Shown here piece after piece: positions 1-9,700 of a stretch of DNA of 35,029 nt (positions are counted from its first letter, which is position 1; each line of letters starts with the position of its first letter). This DNA is from an uncultured Bacteroidales bacterium. GTDB lineage: Bacteria; Bacteroidota; Bacteroidia; Bacteroidales; Muribaculaceae. The notes under the pieces were generated by a model, which saw nothing but the letters and a program-made list of their open reading frames with translations, searched no databases and was not told where the DNA came from. Both the position numbers and the translations under genes were made by a program. The stretch spans positions 1-35,029 of the forward strand of contig CAMWNG010000015.1 in NCBI GenBank assembly GCA_947175575.1. The letters are read 5' to 3'.

Positions 1-4
1 TGCA

Positions 5-28
5 TAACGCTTGACCGCCTCAGCGTTA
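5..28. repeat. Small inverted repeat at window start
   Basis: Perfect 7-base arms (5-11 TAACGCT and 22-28 AGCGTTA) are separated by 10 bases. There is no adjacent T-run, so this is at best a weak hairpin or the tail of a terminator for a gene outside the window. Apart from this and the promoter-like element at 145-152, I see nothing in bases 1-227; no upstream gene end is recognisable. Confidence 0.25.
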
Positions 29-144
29 ACAAATATTGGGGAACCGGGTCTAATAAAATATTAAAAAATCAAAACAAGGCTTTTTGAGGTAGAAAACGGC
101 CAATTTATAGGCCTAATTTTCCATAATTGTTGGAGTTAAATTCG

Positions 145-152
145 TACCTTTG
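145..152 (+). promoter_or_regulatory. Bacteroidetes-type -7 element for the efflux operon
   Basis: TACCTTTG matches the Bacteroidetes -7 consensus TAnnTTTG exactly and lies about 75 bases before the adaptor gene start at 228. No good -33 TTTG is present at the expected spacing; only the weaker T-rich bases around 116-120 are there. The roughly 70-base untranslated leader has no obvious riboswitch. No regulator gene lies next to the operon in this window. Confidence 0.5.
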
Positions 153-227
153 CACTTGATTTGCCGGGCGCATACCGTCCGGACGTCTGCTATGATAGAA
201 ACAACAAGATATATACAGTAATAATTT

Positions 228-1361
228 ATGAAGCGTAATGTTCTTTCACTGAGCTGCATGGCATCCTCGTTGGTGCTCGCAGGCCTCCTCGGTTCCTGCT
301 CCAAGGAACAGGCCGCCCCGCAGGCTCAGATTCCGTCGCTGAAAGTGGTCACTGTCGAGACCGCAGACGCCCAGCTGTTCAATTCCTATCCCGCCATTCT
401 AAAAGGCAAGACAGACATCGACATCCGTCCGCAGGTAAGCGGATTCATCACAAAAGTATGCGTTGACGAAGGCCAGCATGTGGTCAAGGGACAACCGCTG
501 TTCATCATTGACCAGGTGCAGTTCCAGGCTGCTGTCGATCAGGCGCAGGCCTCTGTAAATGCCGCACGCACTGCCGTAGCCAACGCCAAAATCACAGCAG
601 ACAACAACCGTCAGCTCTACGACCGCAACATCATTAGCGAAAATGCCTGGCAGATCAGCGACAACCAGCTCCGTCAGGCGCAGGCTTCACTCGCTCAGGC
701 CGAAGCCGCACTCACCTCAGCCAAGAAAAACCTCAGCTACACCACCGTCACCGCTCCGAGCGACGGCGTGGTAGGTTCTATCCCCTCGCGCGAAGGTTCG
801 CTCGCTTCGCCATCGTCCGCACAGCCTCTCACCACCATCAGCGACAACTCGCAGATGTACGCCTATTTCTCTCTCACCGAGAAAAATCTGCTTGAGATGA
901 CTGATAACGGCACCAAGGCCATCACCAAGGTACTGGAACAGATGCCTCCGGTTCGCCTCGTGCTCGCCGACGGCACAGAATATCCCATGGAAGGTAAAGT
1001 CGCCACCATCTCAGGCGTGATCGACAACTCAACCGGTTCGGCTTCGGCGCGTGCCCTGTTCCCCAACCCCTCGGGAATGCTCCGCAGCGGCAACACAGGT
1101 CGCGTTCTGATTCCTGTGACTGCTCCCGACGCCATATCCATCCCGCAGAAGGCTACGTTCGAGGTTCAGGATCTCCGTTATGTCTATGTGCTTAACGACA
1201 GCAACATGACCGTCACCACCCCCATTCAGGTGCTGAGCCTCAACGACGGCAAGAACTTTGTGGTGACCGACGGTCTCAAACCCGGCGACCGTGTGGTTGT
1301 CGAAGGCATCGGCACGTCCGTTCGCCCCGGTATGCCCGTCAACCCTGTAGAGGCTGAATAA
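228..1361 (+). CDS. RND efflux periplasmic adaptor subunit (membrane fusion lipoprotein)
   Basis: This 377-residue protein is an adaptor of the AcrA/MexA family, which bridges the inner-membrane pump and the outer-membrane channel. The N-terminus has a lipoprotein signal with lipobox LLGSC, so it is probably lipid-anchored. A biotinyl-lipoyl-like half follows (about residues 60-100, with QVSGFITKV and GQPLFIID). Next comes an alpha-helical hairpin rich in Ala and Gln (about 100-170), the second lipoyl half (VTAPSDGVVG), and beta-barrel and membrane-proximal domains to the end. The length is normal for the family. It is first in an operon with the pump (32-base gap) and the channel. The substrate cannot be read from sequence; hydrophobic drugs, bile acids or detergents are typical for the family. 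Confidence 0.93.
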   Translation: MKRNVLSLSCMASSLVLAGLLGSCSKEQAAPQAQIPSLKVVTVETADAQLFNSYPAILKGKTDIDIRPQVSGFITKVCVDEGQHVVKGQPLFIIDQVQFQAAVDQAQASVNAARTAVANAKITADNNRQLYDRNIISENAWQISDNQLRQAQASLAQAEAALTSAKKNLSYTTVTAPSDGVVGSIPSREGSLASPSSAQPLTTISDNSQMYAYFSLTEKNLLEMTDNGTKAITKVLEQMPPVRLVLADGTEYPMEGKVATISGVIDNSTGSASARALFPNPSGMLRSGNTGRVLIPVTAPDAISIPQKATFEVQDLRYVYVLNDSNMTVTTPIQVLSLNDGKNFVVTDGLKPGDRVVVEGIGTSVRPGMPVNPVEAE

Positions 1362-1393
1362 ACCGAAACAATCCCTTTCAGTAGAACTTAGCA

Positions 1394-4300
1394 ATGAAAC
1401 TCGATACATTCATCAACAGACCGGTGCTCAGTACGGTGATCTCCATCTTCATCGTACTGCTGGGTATTCTGGGCCTGGCTTCGCTGCCCATCACCCAATA
1501 CCCCGACATCGCACCCCCTACGGTCCAGGTGTCCACCACCTACAGTGGTGCGAACGCTCAGGCCGTGCTTAACTCGGTGATACAGCCCCTCGAAGAGTCA
1601 ATCAACGGTGTGGAAGGCATGGATTACATCACCTCCACCGCCACGAACAACGGTTCAGCCACCATCACGGTGACCTTCAAGCAGGGCTATAACGCGGACA
1701 TGGCTGCCGTGAACGTGCAGAACCGCGTTTCGGCCGCCACCAACCTCCTCCCCTCGGAGGTGAACCAGGTGGGCGTTACGACCACAAAACGCCAGACCTC
1801 GATGCTCGTGGGTGTCGCTCTTGTAGACACCACCGACGCCTACACCGAGGAGTTCCTCGACAACTATATGAAGATCAACATCATCCCTGTGCTCCAGCGC
1901 GTCTCGGGCGTAGGTGACGTGATGTGCTTCGGTGCCGACTACTCCATGCGCGTATGGCTCAAACCCGAAGTAATGGCTCAGTATAACCTGATGCCCGCTG
2001 ACGTGGCTGCGGCTCTGGCAGAACAGAACCTCGAGGCCGCTCCCGGTGCGTTCGGCGAACAGGGCGACCAATCGTTCCAGTACATCATGCGCTACCGCGG
2101 CCGTCTCACCACTCCGGAAGAATTCGGCGACATCGTCATCCGCGCATATCCCAACGGTGAGGTTCTTCGCCTGCGCGATGTGGCGGAGACTGAACTCGGC
2201 CGTGTGACCTACGGTTTCCACAACACCACGAACGGCCACCCCGCAAGTATGGCCATGGTGTTCCAGACCGCAGGCTCCAACGCTACTCAGATCATCAAGG
2301 ACGTGCTCAAGCAGGTGGACAATCTCAAAAAGGATCTGCCTTCGGGTCTTGAGTTCGTGATTCCGATGAACAACAACGAATTCCTCTATGCCTCGATCGG
2401 CAACGTGCTCCGCACCCTCATCGAGGCATTCGTGCTGGTGTTCCTCGTGGTGTTCGTGTTCCTTCAGGACCTCCGCTCCACCCTCATTCCCGCCATCGCT
2501 ATCCCTGTGGCTCTTATCGGCACGTTCTTCATGCTGAAGATCATCGGCTTCTCCATCAACCTCATCACTCTTTCGGCTCTGGTGCTTGCCATCGCCATCG
2601 TGGTCGATGACGCCATCGTGGTGGTCGAAGCCGTGCACGCCAAACTCGACCAGGGCTACCGTTCGGCCCGTAAGGCTTCGATCGACGCCATGAGCGAGAT
2701 CGCCACGGCGCTTGTGTCCATCACGCTCGTCATGATGCTGGTGTTCATTCCGGTATCGTTCATGCCCGGCACAGCAGGCGTGTTCTACCAGCAGTTCGGC
2801 CTCACGATGGCCATAGCCATCGGTTTCTCGGCCATCAACGCGCTGACACTCTCGCCCGCGCTGTGTGCGCTGTTCCTCAAGCCGAAAGACTCGGAGGAGT
2901 CGCTGCGCGAACGTCTGGGCAAGGCATACTCCGCCACAGGCGAGGTAATCAAAGAGAAATACAAACGCTCCTTCGGCCTTAATTTCCCGCCGGTAATCAC
3001 CCTTATACTTCTCCTTGCGACGGTCGTGTTCCTCGTACTCGACTGGTACACGTTCGAGAACGTAGTCGAGAGTTCAATCGCATGCGCCGTAGCTCTGCTT
3101 GCTGTGTTAGGACTGTTCGGCAAACGGTTCCAGAACGCCTTTGAACATGGTTATGAAAAGCTGCTCGGCGTTTACCGCCGCATGGTGTCGTTCATGGGTC
3201 GTCACCGTCTGGCTTCGTTCGCCACAGTAATCGTGGCTGTTGTCGTTCTTGTATGGCTGATGATGCGCACGCCTTCGGCTATGGTGCCTGACGAGGACAC
3301 CGGCTTCATGTTCGGCATGGTGGACATGCCCGCCGGAACATCGCAGGAGCGTACAACCGAAGTGCTCAAACAGCTTGAACAGATCGTGCTCACCGAACCT
3401 GCCGTCAACATCGTGCAGGTCATCAACGGCTATTCGTTCCTCGCCGGCCAGGGCGCTACATACGGCACCCTGCTCATCAAGCTCAAACCCTGGAGCGAAC
3501 GCAGCAAGGATGAAAGTGTCACAAACGTGATCCAGCGTCTGTTCGCGAAAACCTCGGCGGTAAAAGACGGACGTGTGTTCTTCGTGGCTCCGCCAATGAT
3601 CACCGGTTACTCCGTGACCAACGGTTTCGAGCTCAAGATGCAGGACAAGACGGGCGGCGACATCAACAAGTTCTTCGCCGTGACGCAGGCGTTCCTCGGA
3701 GCCCTCAACCAGCAGCCGGAAATCAGCATGGCGTATACGACCTTCAATCCGTCGTTCCCGCAATACCTCATCGACATTGACGCAGCCAAGGCCAAACAGG
3801 CCGGACTGAGCCCGCAGACCATCCTCTCCACCCTGCAAGGCTACTACGGCGGCATGTACGTCTCGAACTTCAACCGTTTCGGCAAGATATACCGAGTGAT
3901 GATGCAGGCTAATCCCGAAGCTCGCGTAAGCCCGGAGACTCTGAAGAACATCAAGGTGCGCAACGGCTCCGAGATGGCTCCCATCGAGAACTTCGTGAAA
4001 CTCACACGCGTCTATGGTCCTGACCTGCTCAACCGCTTCAACCTGTTCAACTCGATCAGCGTGACCGGTTCACCCGCTCCGGGCTACTCGACCGGCGACG
4101 CCATCGAGGCCGTGAACCGCGTGGCCAACGAGACTCTGCCTTCGGGCTATGGTTTCGAGTATGCCGGTATGACCCGCGAGGAGGCCGGTTCGGATTCGAG
4201 CAGCTCGACAGCCACCATCTTCGGCCTCTGTCTGCTCTTTGTCTATCTGCTCCTCTCGGCGCAGTACGAATCTTATCTGCTGCCCTGGGCTGTTATCCTT

Positions 4301-4768
4301 TCGATTCCCTTCGGTCTGATGGGTGCGTTCATCGGCGCGGATATCTTCAGCATCACCAATAACATCTACCTGCAGATCGCGCTGATCATGCTCATAGGCC
4401 TGTTGGCCAAGAACGCCATCCTCATTGTGGAATTCGCACTCGAACGCCGCATGACCGGCATGAGCATCTTCAACGCGGCCGTGGCCGGCGCTGCCGCCCG
4501 TCTCCGTCCTATCCTTATGACCTCGCTGGCCATGGTGATCGGTCTTCTCCCGATGATGCTCTCGTCCGGTGTCGGTGCCAACGGCAACCGCGCCCTGGGC
4601 ACAGGCTCTGTCTTCGGCATGCTCATCGGCATGGTGCTTCAGGTGCTGGTGGTTCCGGCTCTCTTCTGCATCTTCCAGGCTATTCAGGAGAAGTTCCGTC
4701 CCATCCGTTGGAAGAATGAAGAGGAAGGCGGTAACATCCAGAACGAAATCGAACAGTACGCACGTTAA
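1394..4768 (+). CDS. RND efflux transporter permease, HAE1/AcrB family
   Basis: This is the inner-membrane proton-drug antiporter of the tripartite pump, 1124 residues long. It opens with the family signature at the first membrane helix (FINRPVLSTVISIFIVLLGILG, split here as FINRPVLS then VISIFIVLLG). The proton-relay Asp pair is present in TM4 (IVVDDAIVVVE), and the matching Lys is in TM10 (LLAKNAILIVEF). The two large periplasmic porter regions lie at about residues 35-335 and 625-930. It is about 70-80 residues longer than E. coli AcrB. The surplus lies between about residues 505 and 595, where two additional hydrophobic stretches (about 535-552 and 561-577) precede the usual TM7. It sits between its adaptor and channel genes and is surely co-transcribed with them. 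Confidence 0.95.
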   Translation: MKLDTFINRPVLSTVISIFIVLLGILGLASLPITQYPDIAPPTVQVSTTYSGANAQAVLNSVIQPLEESINGVEGMDYITSTATNNGSATITVTFKQGYNADMAAVNVQNRVSAATNLLPSEVNQVGVTTTKRQTSMLVGVALVDTTDAYTEEFLDNYMKINIIPVLQRVSGVGDVMCFGADYSMRVWLKPEVMAQYNLMPADVAAALAEQNLEAAPGAFGEQGDQSFQYIMRYRGRLTTPEEFGDIVIRAYPNGEVLRLRDVAETELGRVTYGFHNTTNGHPASMAMVFQTAGSNATQIIKDVLKQVDNLKKDLPSGLEFVIPMNNNEFLYASIGNVLRTLIEAFVLVFLVVFVFLQDLRSTLIPAIAIPVALIGTFFMLKIIGFSINLITLSALVLAIAIVVDDAIVVVEAVHAKLDQGYRSARKASIDAMSEIATALVSITLVMMLVFIPVSFMPGTAGVFYQQFGLTMAIAIGFSAINALTLSPALCALFLKPKDSEESLRERLGKAYSATGEVIKEKYKRSFGLNFPPVITLILLLATVVFLVLDWYTFENVVESSIACAVALLAVLGLFGKRFQNAFEHGYEKLLGVYRRMVSFMGRHRLASFATVIVAVVVLVWLMMRTPSAMVPDEDTGFMFGMVDMPAGTSQERTTEVLKQLEQIVLTEPAVNIVQVINGYSFLAGQGATYGTLLIKLKPWSERSKDESVTNVIQRLFAKTSAVKDGRVFFVAPPMITGYSVTNGFELKMQDKTGGDINKFFAVTQAFLGALNQQPEISMAYTTFNPSFPQYLIDIDAAKAKQAGLSPQTILSTLQGYYGGMYVSNFNRFGKIYRVMMQANPEARVSPETLKNIKVRNGSEMAPIENFVKLTRVYGPDLLNRFNLFNSISVTGSPAPGYSTGDAIEAVNRVANETLPSGYGFEYAGMTREEAGSDSSSSTATIFGLCLLFVYLLLSAQYESYLLPWAVILSIPFGLMGAFIGADIFSITNNIYLQIALIMLIGLLAKNAILIVEFALERRMTGMSIFNAAVAGAAARLRPILMTSLAMVIGLLPMMLSSGVGANGNRALGTGSVFGMLIGMVLQVLVVPALFCIFQAIQEKFRPIRWKNEEEGGNIQNEIEQYAR

Positions 4769-4775
4769 ACAAATC

Positions 4776-4805
4776 CCGCACGCAGGCTCACGGGTCTGCG
4801 TGCGG
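4776..4805 (+). other. Perfect hairpin between pump and channel genes
   Basis: A 10-base-pair perfect stem (4776-4785 CCGCACGCAG with 4796-4805 CTGCGTGCGG) and a 10-base loop occupy most of the 51-base gap between the pump stop and the channel start. No T-run follows, so it is not a classic terminator. A role in mRNA stability or in setting the relative expression of the two genes is inference. Confidence 0.6.
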
Positions 4806-4819
4806 ACATCATAAATCTT

Positions 4820-6199
4820 ATGAAATTCATAGCTAAAGCAGCCCTCGGCGTTGTGCTCGCCGCCTCGATGACAGGCTGCCACATTTATAAGAAATACGAG
4901 ACTCCGACCTCTACCGAACTCACGCGACAGTATGCCGAGGCCCTCAGTCAGCAACCCGACTCCACTGCGTTCGGCAATCTTGACTGGCGCCGGGTGTTCA
5001 CAGATCCCGTGTTGGTGAGTCTCATCGACCGCGCGCTCATCTCCAACACCAATCTGCGCAATGCACAGTTGAACGTGGAAGCGGCGCAGGCGCAGCTCCT
5101 CGGTGCCAAACTGGCCTACCTGCCTTCGGTGGCTCTCGCGCCCAACGGAGCCGGAGCTAAATACGCACAGGCTCCCTTCAACTGGACCTACACGATACCC
5201 GCACAGGTGTCTTGGGAAATTGACATCTTCGGCAAGCTGCTCAACGGCAAACGAAGCGCGCAGGCGCAGCTTATGCAGACCGAAGCCTACGCGCAGGCCG
5301 TACGCTCGCAGATAATATCGGCAGTGGCCACCACCTACTATTCGCTGCTTGCTGTCAATGAGCAGCTCGAGATCAGCCGCCACACCTCGCAGCTGTGGGC
5401 CGAGACCGTACGATCCATGCAGGACCTCTTTGAAGCCGGACGCACCAATCAGCCCGCCGTCACCCAGGCCCGCGCCAACTATTACAGCATCCTCGCATCC
5501 ATCACCGACCTCGAGACGTCCGTAGTTCAGCTCAACAACACCATGTCGCTGCTGCTCAATGAGATGCCGCAGACATGGACTCTCGGACGCGAAGTGGCAC
5601 TCGAAGTGCCCGAGTTCGCGTCGAAGGGAGTGCCTATGTCTGTGCTCGCCGCACGTCCTGATGTGGCTGCCGCCGAACAGTCGCTTGCCGTGGCCTACTA
5701 TGCCACAAACTCGGCTCGCGCCGCCTTCTATCCCGGGCTTAACATCACAGCCAACGGCGGTTTCACCAACCTCCTCGGCTCGATGATAAAGAATCCCGGC
5801 GACTGGTTCATCCAGCTCGCAGGCTCGCTCACGGCACCCTTGTTCTCGCGCGGACGCAACATCGCCGGTCTCAAGGCGGCTAAAGCTCAACAACAGGCCG
5901 CTCTCAATTCGTTCGAGTACACTCTGCTCAGCGCTGCATCGGAAGTGTCCAACGCCCTCACTGCCTATGAAAAATGTAAGGCTAAGGTGGCTCTGCTGGA
6001 CAAACAGGTGGAAAATCTCGAATCAACCGTGCGCGACACTGAAGATCTCTTCAAATATTCAACAGGCGCAGTTGACTATCTCAACGTACTCACCGCTCAG
6101 CAAGGACTCCTGCAGGCACAGATTTCGCGCATCTCCACAGCCCACAACGCCAATCTGGCCGTCATCAACCTCTACCAGTCGATGGGCGGAGGCCGCTGA
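4820..6199 (+). CDS. TolC/OprM-like outer-membrane efflux lipoprotein (NodT family)
   Basis: This is the outer-membrane channel of the tripartite pump, 459 residues. The lipobox ASMTGC shows a lipid-anchored member, as in OprM rather than TolC. The body has two structural repeats of long amphipathic helices and beta-hairpins. Family landmarks include the early TALISNTNLRNA-type segment (here DRALISNTNLRNAQL), VSWEIDIFGK, RPDVAAAEQSLA, and GLKAAKAQQQAAL near the second helical repeat. It is third in the efflux operon. Its TGA stop shares a base with the ATG of folK (TGATG), so the two genes are translationally coupled. Length and domain order are normal. Confidence 0.93.
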   Translation: MKFIAKAALGVVLAASMTGCHIYKKYETPTSTELTRQYAEALSQQPDSTAFGNLDWRRVFTDPVLVSLIDRALISNTNLRNAQLNVEAAQAQLLGAKLAYLPSVALAPNGAGAKYAQAPFNWTYTIPAQVSWEIDIFGKLLNGKRSAQAQLMQTEAYAQAVRSQIISAVATTYYSLLAVNEQLEISRHTSQLWAETVRSMQDLFEAGRTNQPAVTQARANYYSILASITDLETSVVQLNNTMSLLLNEMPQTWTLGREVALEVPEFASKGVPMSVLAARPDVAAAEQSLAVAYYATNSARAAFYPGLNITANGGFTNLLGSMIKNPGDWFIQLAGSLTAPLFSRGRNIAGLKAAKAQQQAALNSFEYTLLSAASEVSNALTAYEKCKAKVALLDKQVENLESTVRDTEDLFKYSTGAVDYLNVLTAQQGLLQAQISRISTAHNANLAVINLYQSMGGGR

Positions 6200-6654
6200 T
6201 GTCAATAATTCATCTAAATATAGGCTCGAACATCGCTCCGCGGCATCAGCACCTATCTGCCGCCATCGATGCGCTCAAATCTGAATTCAAAAGCTCCACG
6301 GTGAAGGTTTCGACCACTGTCGAATCCGAGCCGTGGGGCTTTGATTCTACAAACCGGTTCCTCAATTGCGGAGTCATGATAGAGACTCCCGAACCGGTCG
6401 ACCCGTTCACACTCCTCCCGATAACACAAGCATTGGAAAAAAGGTTGGGACTCGGCATAGCCCACCGCAATCCCGACGGTTCATACGCCGACCGCGCATT
6501 GGATATAGACATAATCGCCGTAGACCGGCTCCTCGTCACCACACCGCACCTCTCCCTCCCCCACCCCCGAGCGTCAATCCGACCCTTCGTCATGGGTCCA
6601 CTCACCGAACTCGACCCTGCCACCGCCGCCTGGCTGTCAGAGCTCAAGGATTAG
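6199..6654 (+). CDS. folK: 2-amino-4-hydroxy-6-hydroxymethyldihydropteridine diphosphokinase (HPPK)
   Basis: FolK transfers pyrophosphate from ATP to 6-hydroxymethyl-dihydropterin, the step before dihydropteroate synthase in folate synthesis, and acts in the cytosol. At 151 residues it has family length. Visible motifs are the start HLNIGSNIAPR, the substrate and metal region YADRALDIDIIAVD with its conserved Asp pair, and the C-terminal LPHPRASIRPFVMGPLTEL. The start overlaps the stop of the efflux channel gene by one base. This couples a housekeeping folate gene to a drug-efflux operon. Whether this has functional meaning or is just gene order cannot be told from the sequence. Confidence 0.93.
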   Translation: MSIIHLNIGSNIAPRHQHLSAAIDALKSEFKSSTVKVSTTVESEPWGFDSTNRFLNCGVMIETPEPVDPFTLLPITQALEKRLGLGIAHRNPDGSYADRALDIDIIAVDRLLVTTPHLSLPHPRASIRPFVMGPLTELDPATAAWLSELKD

Positions 6655-6685
6655 AGCAATCAACGACTCTCAACTAATGTAACAA

Positions 6686-6717
6686 AAACGCCGGCGCGTG
6701 AACGTCGGCGTTTGGTT
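6686..6717. terminator. Bidirectional hairpin terminator, copy 1 of a 32-base repeat
   Basis: An 11-base-pair stem (6686-6696 with 6703-6713, one G-T wobble) has a 6-base loop. On the minus strand it is followed by TTTTTGTT, so it can terminate the protease gene that ends at 6750. On the plus strand it lies 31 bases after the folK stop and is followed by a weaker T-rich tail. The same 32 bases recur exactly at 14787-14818. Confidence 0.8.
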
Positions 6718-6749
6718 ATTACAGTCGGGAGTTCCCGTTTGTTATAATG

Positions 6750-9700
6750 CTAAGTCAGATTGTAGCGTACGGTATTTATGATACATATCGAAAACGGGTC
6801 CCGGGTGGAGACGGGCATGGGTGCTTGTGTGAAATAAGGTAGGATTTGCCGCATATCGTTGTATGTGATATCCTTGACAAGTATGAATTTTTCAATAGGG
6901 GTATCGCCCTGAAGATTATATGGGCAGAAGGGGATGGCTCGAGAGTCAAGATCGGGAATCACATCGGACATTTTTGCTGTCTCGGGCAAGAATCTCCATT
7001 TATCGGGATGTTGTCGGCACACGTATTCCTTCATGCTGAAATTTCGCAGTCCCCGAATCACGGAATCATTCAGCGATGTATTGGTGCTGATAATCTCAGG
7101 CAAATCGTGTTTTTTTGTGAAATCTTCATATATAGCCTTGATGTTGACGGAGTCGAGCATTTTGTTACGCCAGTCAGAATAGTATAAGTCCAGACGTTCG
7201 TTCGACAAGACGGACAGAAAGGGATAAGGTACCTGTGGAGAAAGACGGCTTTGTTCGTCTAACGCGGAGTGATAAAGGGCTATCCAGGCTTCGTTGAACT
7301 CCTTGAGATGCATATGTCTGCTCAGGAGCGTAAGACGAAAATCCTCGACATCGCGGATAATGGATCCGTGAATGTGAGCTTTGATGCTCAGGCTGGCCTT
7401 ATATTGTTGCAGAGAGGTTATTTTATTGGCATGAGATTGTATTTCGTCGCGCAATTGCTGACGGTATCTGCGCCAATTGTAACCGAACGCGCTTAACAGT
7501 CCGATAAAAAACGCCGATAAAATTCCGGCTATAACCCAGGGCATAGTGAATTTCGGCATAAGATACACACCTAACCAGGCTAACAAGCAAAATATCCCGG
7601 AATAAAGCAGAATCTTTATATAACTGTGTTTGAATTCGGACAGCTTCTGATTCTTAGAGTCTTGCAGTTCATTGATAACGCAATTCGCGTTAAAAATTTC
7701 TTCATCAAGGCGAGATTTTGCCTTGTCAATGATTTGTCTTTGGTTGTTTACATTCACCAATGTGGCTACGTTCTGAGACCAGTGTGTCTTCAACCTGGCA
7801 GACTCTTCCGCCAGGGTATCGAGTTCGTAATTGTCCTCTTGAATGAGATTTTGGAGAACAGCAGCCTCAATATTAGTGTCGCTCAAGTTGAAATCAAGTG
7901 TTTTCTTATCACTCACGACCTCATTTACCTCAGCAGAGGATGTTAGCTGTGTAATGATGCATGCTTGGTTGATGTATTTCCGGGCATAGGAATATGGCAT
8001 ATAACAATAGCCGTTGTCGCCAAACTCACTACCCCATGAATTTCTTACGACCAGGATTTTTTCTTTATCCGAGTAACCGCATATCACCATTGCGTGGCTT
8101 CCTTGATCTTCACCTGCATTTAATTCCTTGCGTGACGGCTGTCGGATAAAGCCCTTTCGTGTATCCGAGAACGAGTCGAAGATTTGCACGCCAATTATTA
8201 CCGGGAAGCCGTCGTTCAGGGCGGATTTGATGTCTTTAAGGTTGGGTTCGACTGTCTTGGCTTCAAGAACCTTACAGTCGGCCGCTTCACCGAAGGCAGC
8301 CTCCGAGGGCGCAAGTGTAATAATATCTTCGTTGTAGGGCATACTGACCTCGCGGCATATACCCCGTGTGGTTGCAGCGTTGATGACATCATATAAGGAG
8401 GCTCCGATGTCCGCTGCCGCCGTACCGTTGTTCTCCCTTGCGATCCAATACAGGAATGCAGGGCTGTACCGATTATGGCCGGAGCGCATAATTTCTATAA
8501 CCGACGAAATGGCGAACGCAGCACAGCTTCCTTGTTTACCTTGGTTGCGAACAGGTGCGAACAAGTCTCGCAGATCTATACTCTCCTCCTGAACATCGTG
8601 AGGCTCATATGTCAGAGCAAGCGGCTGACTGTCGATCGGAAGGTCAACTTTATATTCTTTGCCGCCAAAATGATACCCTTTGCCATCCAGATGCTTAGCT
8701 GTAGAATCTGATGCCTGAATCTGAGTATAGAGAGTATCCAAGCGGCTTTGACGTTTTCGATTTGCAACCGCTATGTTACGCATATAATTGCGAAGCGTTT
8801 TTATACGAGACTGCGAAACCGGTCTAAGTTTCTTTTTGTCAGCATCAAGTTGGATAAAGAATTTTACTGATTCGTCAATAATGTCATCGATTGTGGTTTC
8901 ATCTGCGTTTACCGCACTACTTTCGAACATGGAGCAATCGTCGGCTAATATAAGCGCAAGCAATGCCTCGCTCTCGAAGATGGATAGCTGCCCCTGCGTA
9001 AACAGGGCATTGATCTTTTTTTGCAGATTATTTACGATGCCTTTCAGATCCCGGTCTATCTCACCGACAATATCTGACGGAATCACACCACCTGAAAGAG
9101 CCAGAACTGCCTTGGCGTGCGCAGCGCGACTATCGTAAAACTCATGAATCTCCTTTAAAATGTCTTTGAGAACAGGATTTGTGCTTTGAGCCAGCGCGTT
9201 GATATTATAGACTCTTTTGTCGATTTCCTGTTGGCGCGACTTATCGATGACAATCTTGTTCAGGATGTATTTTTTATAATACTCTACGTCGAACAGAATT
9301 GAGGATATTCCGAATGACTCAAACGGATATTCGTTGTAATCGACCACCGCAGGATGCAGGACGAGATAATGTTCACACATCCGGGCGGAATATTCCGCAC
9401 AAATTCGCGCCATGGCCTCCGGATTCAAGTCCAGGGATACATTCTGCATATTGCGGTCAGCAATGAGCCTCAGGGCCGCCAGTTTCCCGCGTATTTTGAC
9501 AAGCTCGGCGATATTATCCACGAAGTGCTTTTTATAAACGCCGGGGGCTTGTCTTTCAGCAGGATCAGTGATAAAACACGATACCGCATCATGAGTGAAG
9601 CCGGCGACTTCAATTTTGAAATTGGCATCGCTTGAGTCTACAGCCGAAACAATTTCCTTTATGCAGCCGATTACATTATCGAGGTATAATTTAGCCCAAA

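Noticed and set aside
4070-5893. A 607-codon minus-strand open frame opposite the pump and channel genes
   Set aside because: It is antisense to two clearly coding efflux genes, and its composition (His-, Glu- and Gly-rich) is that of a shadow of GC-rich codons.
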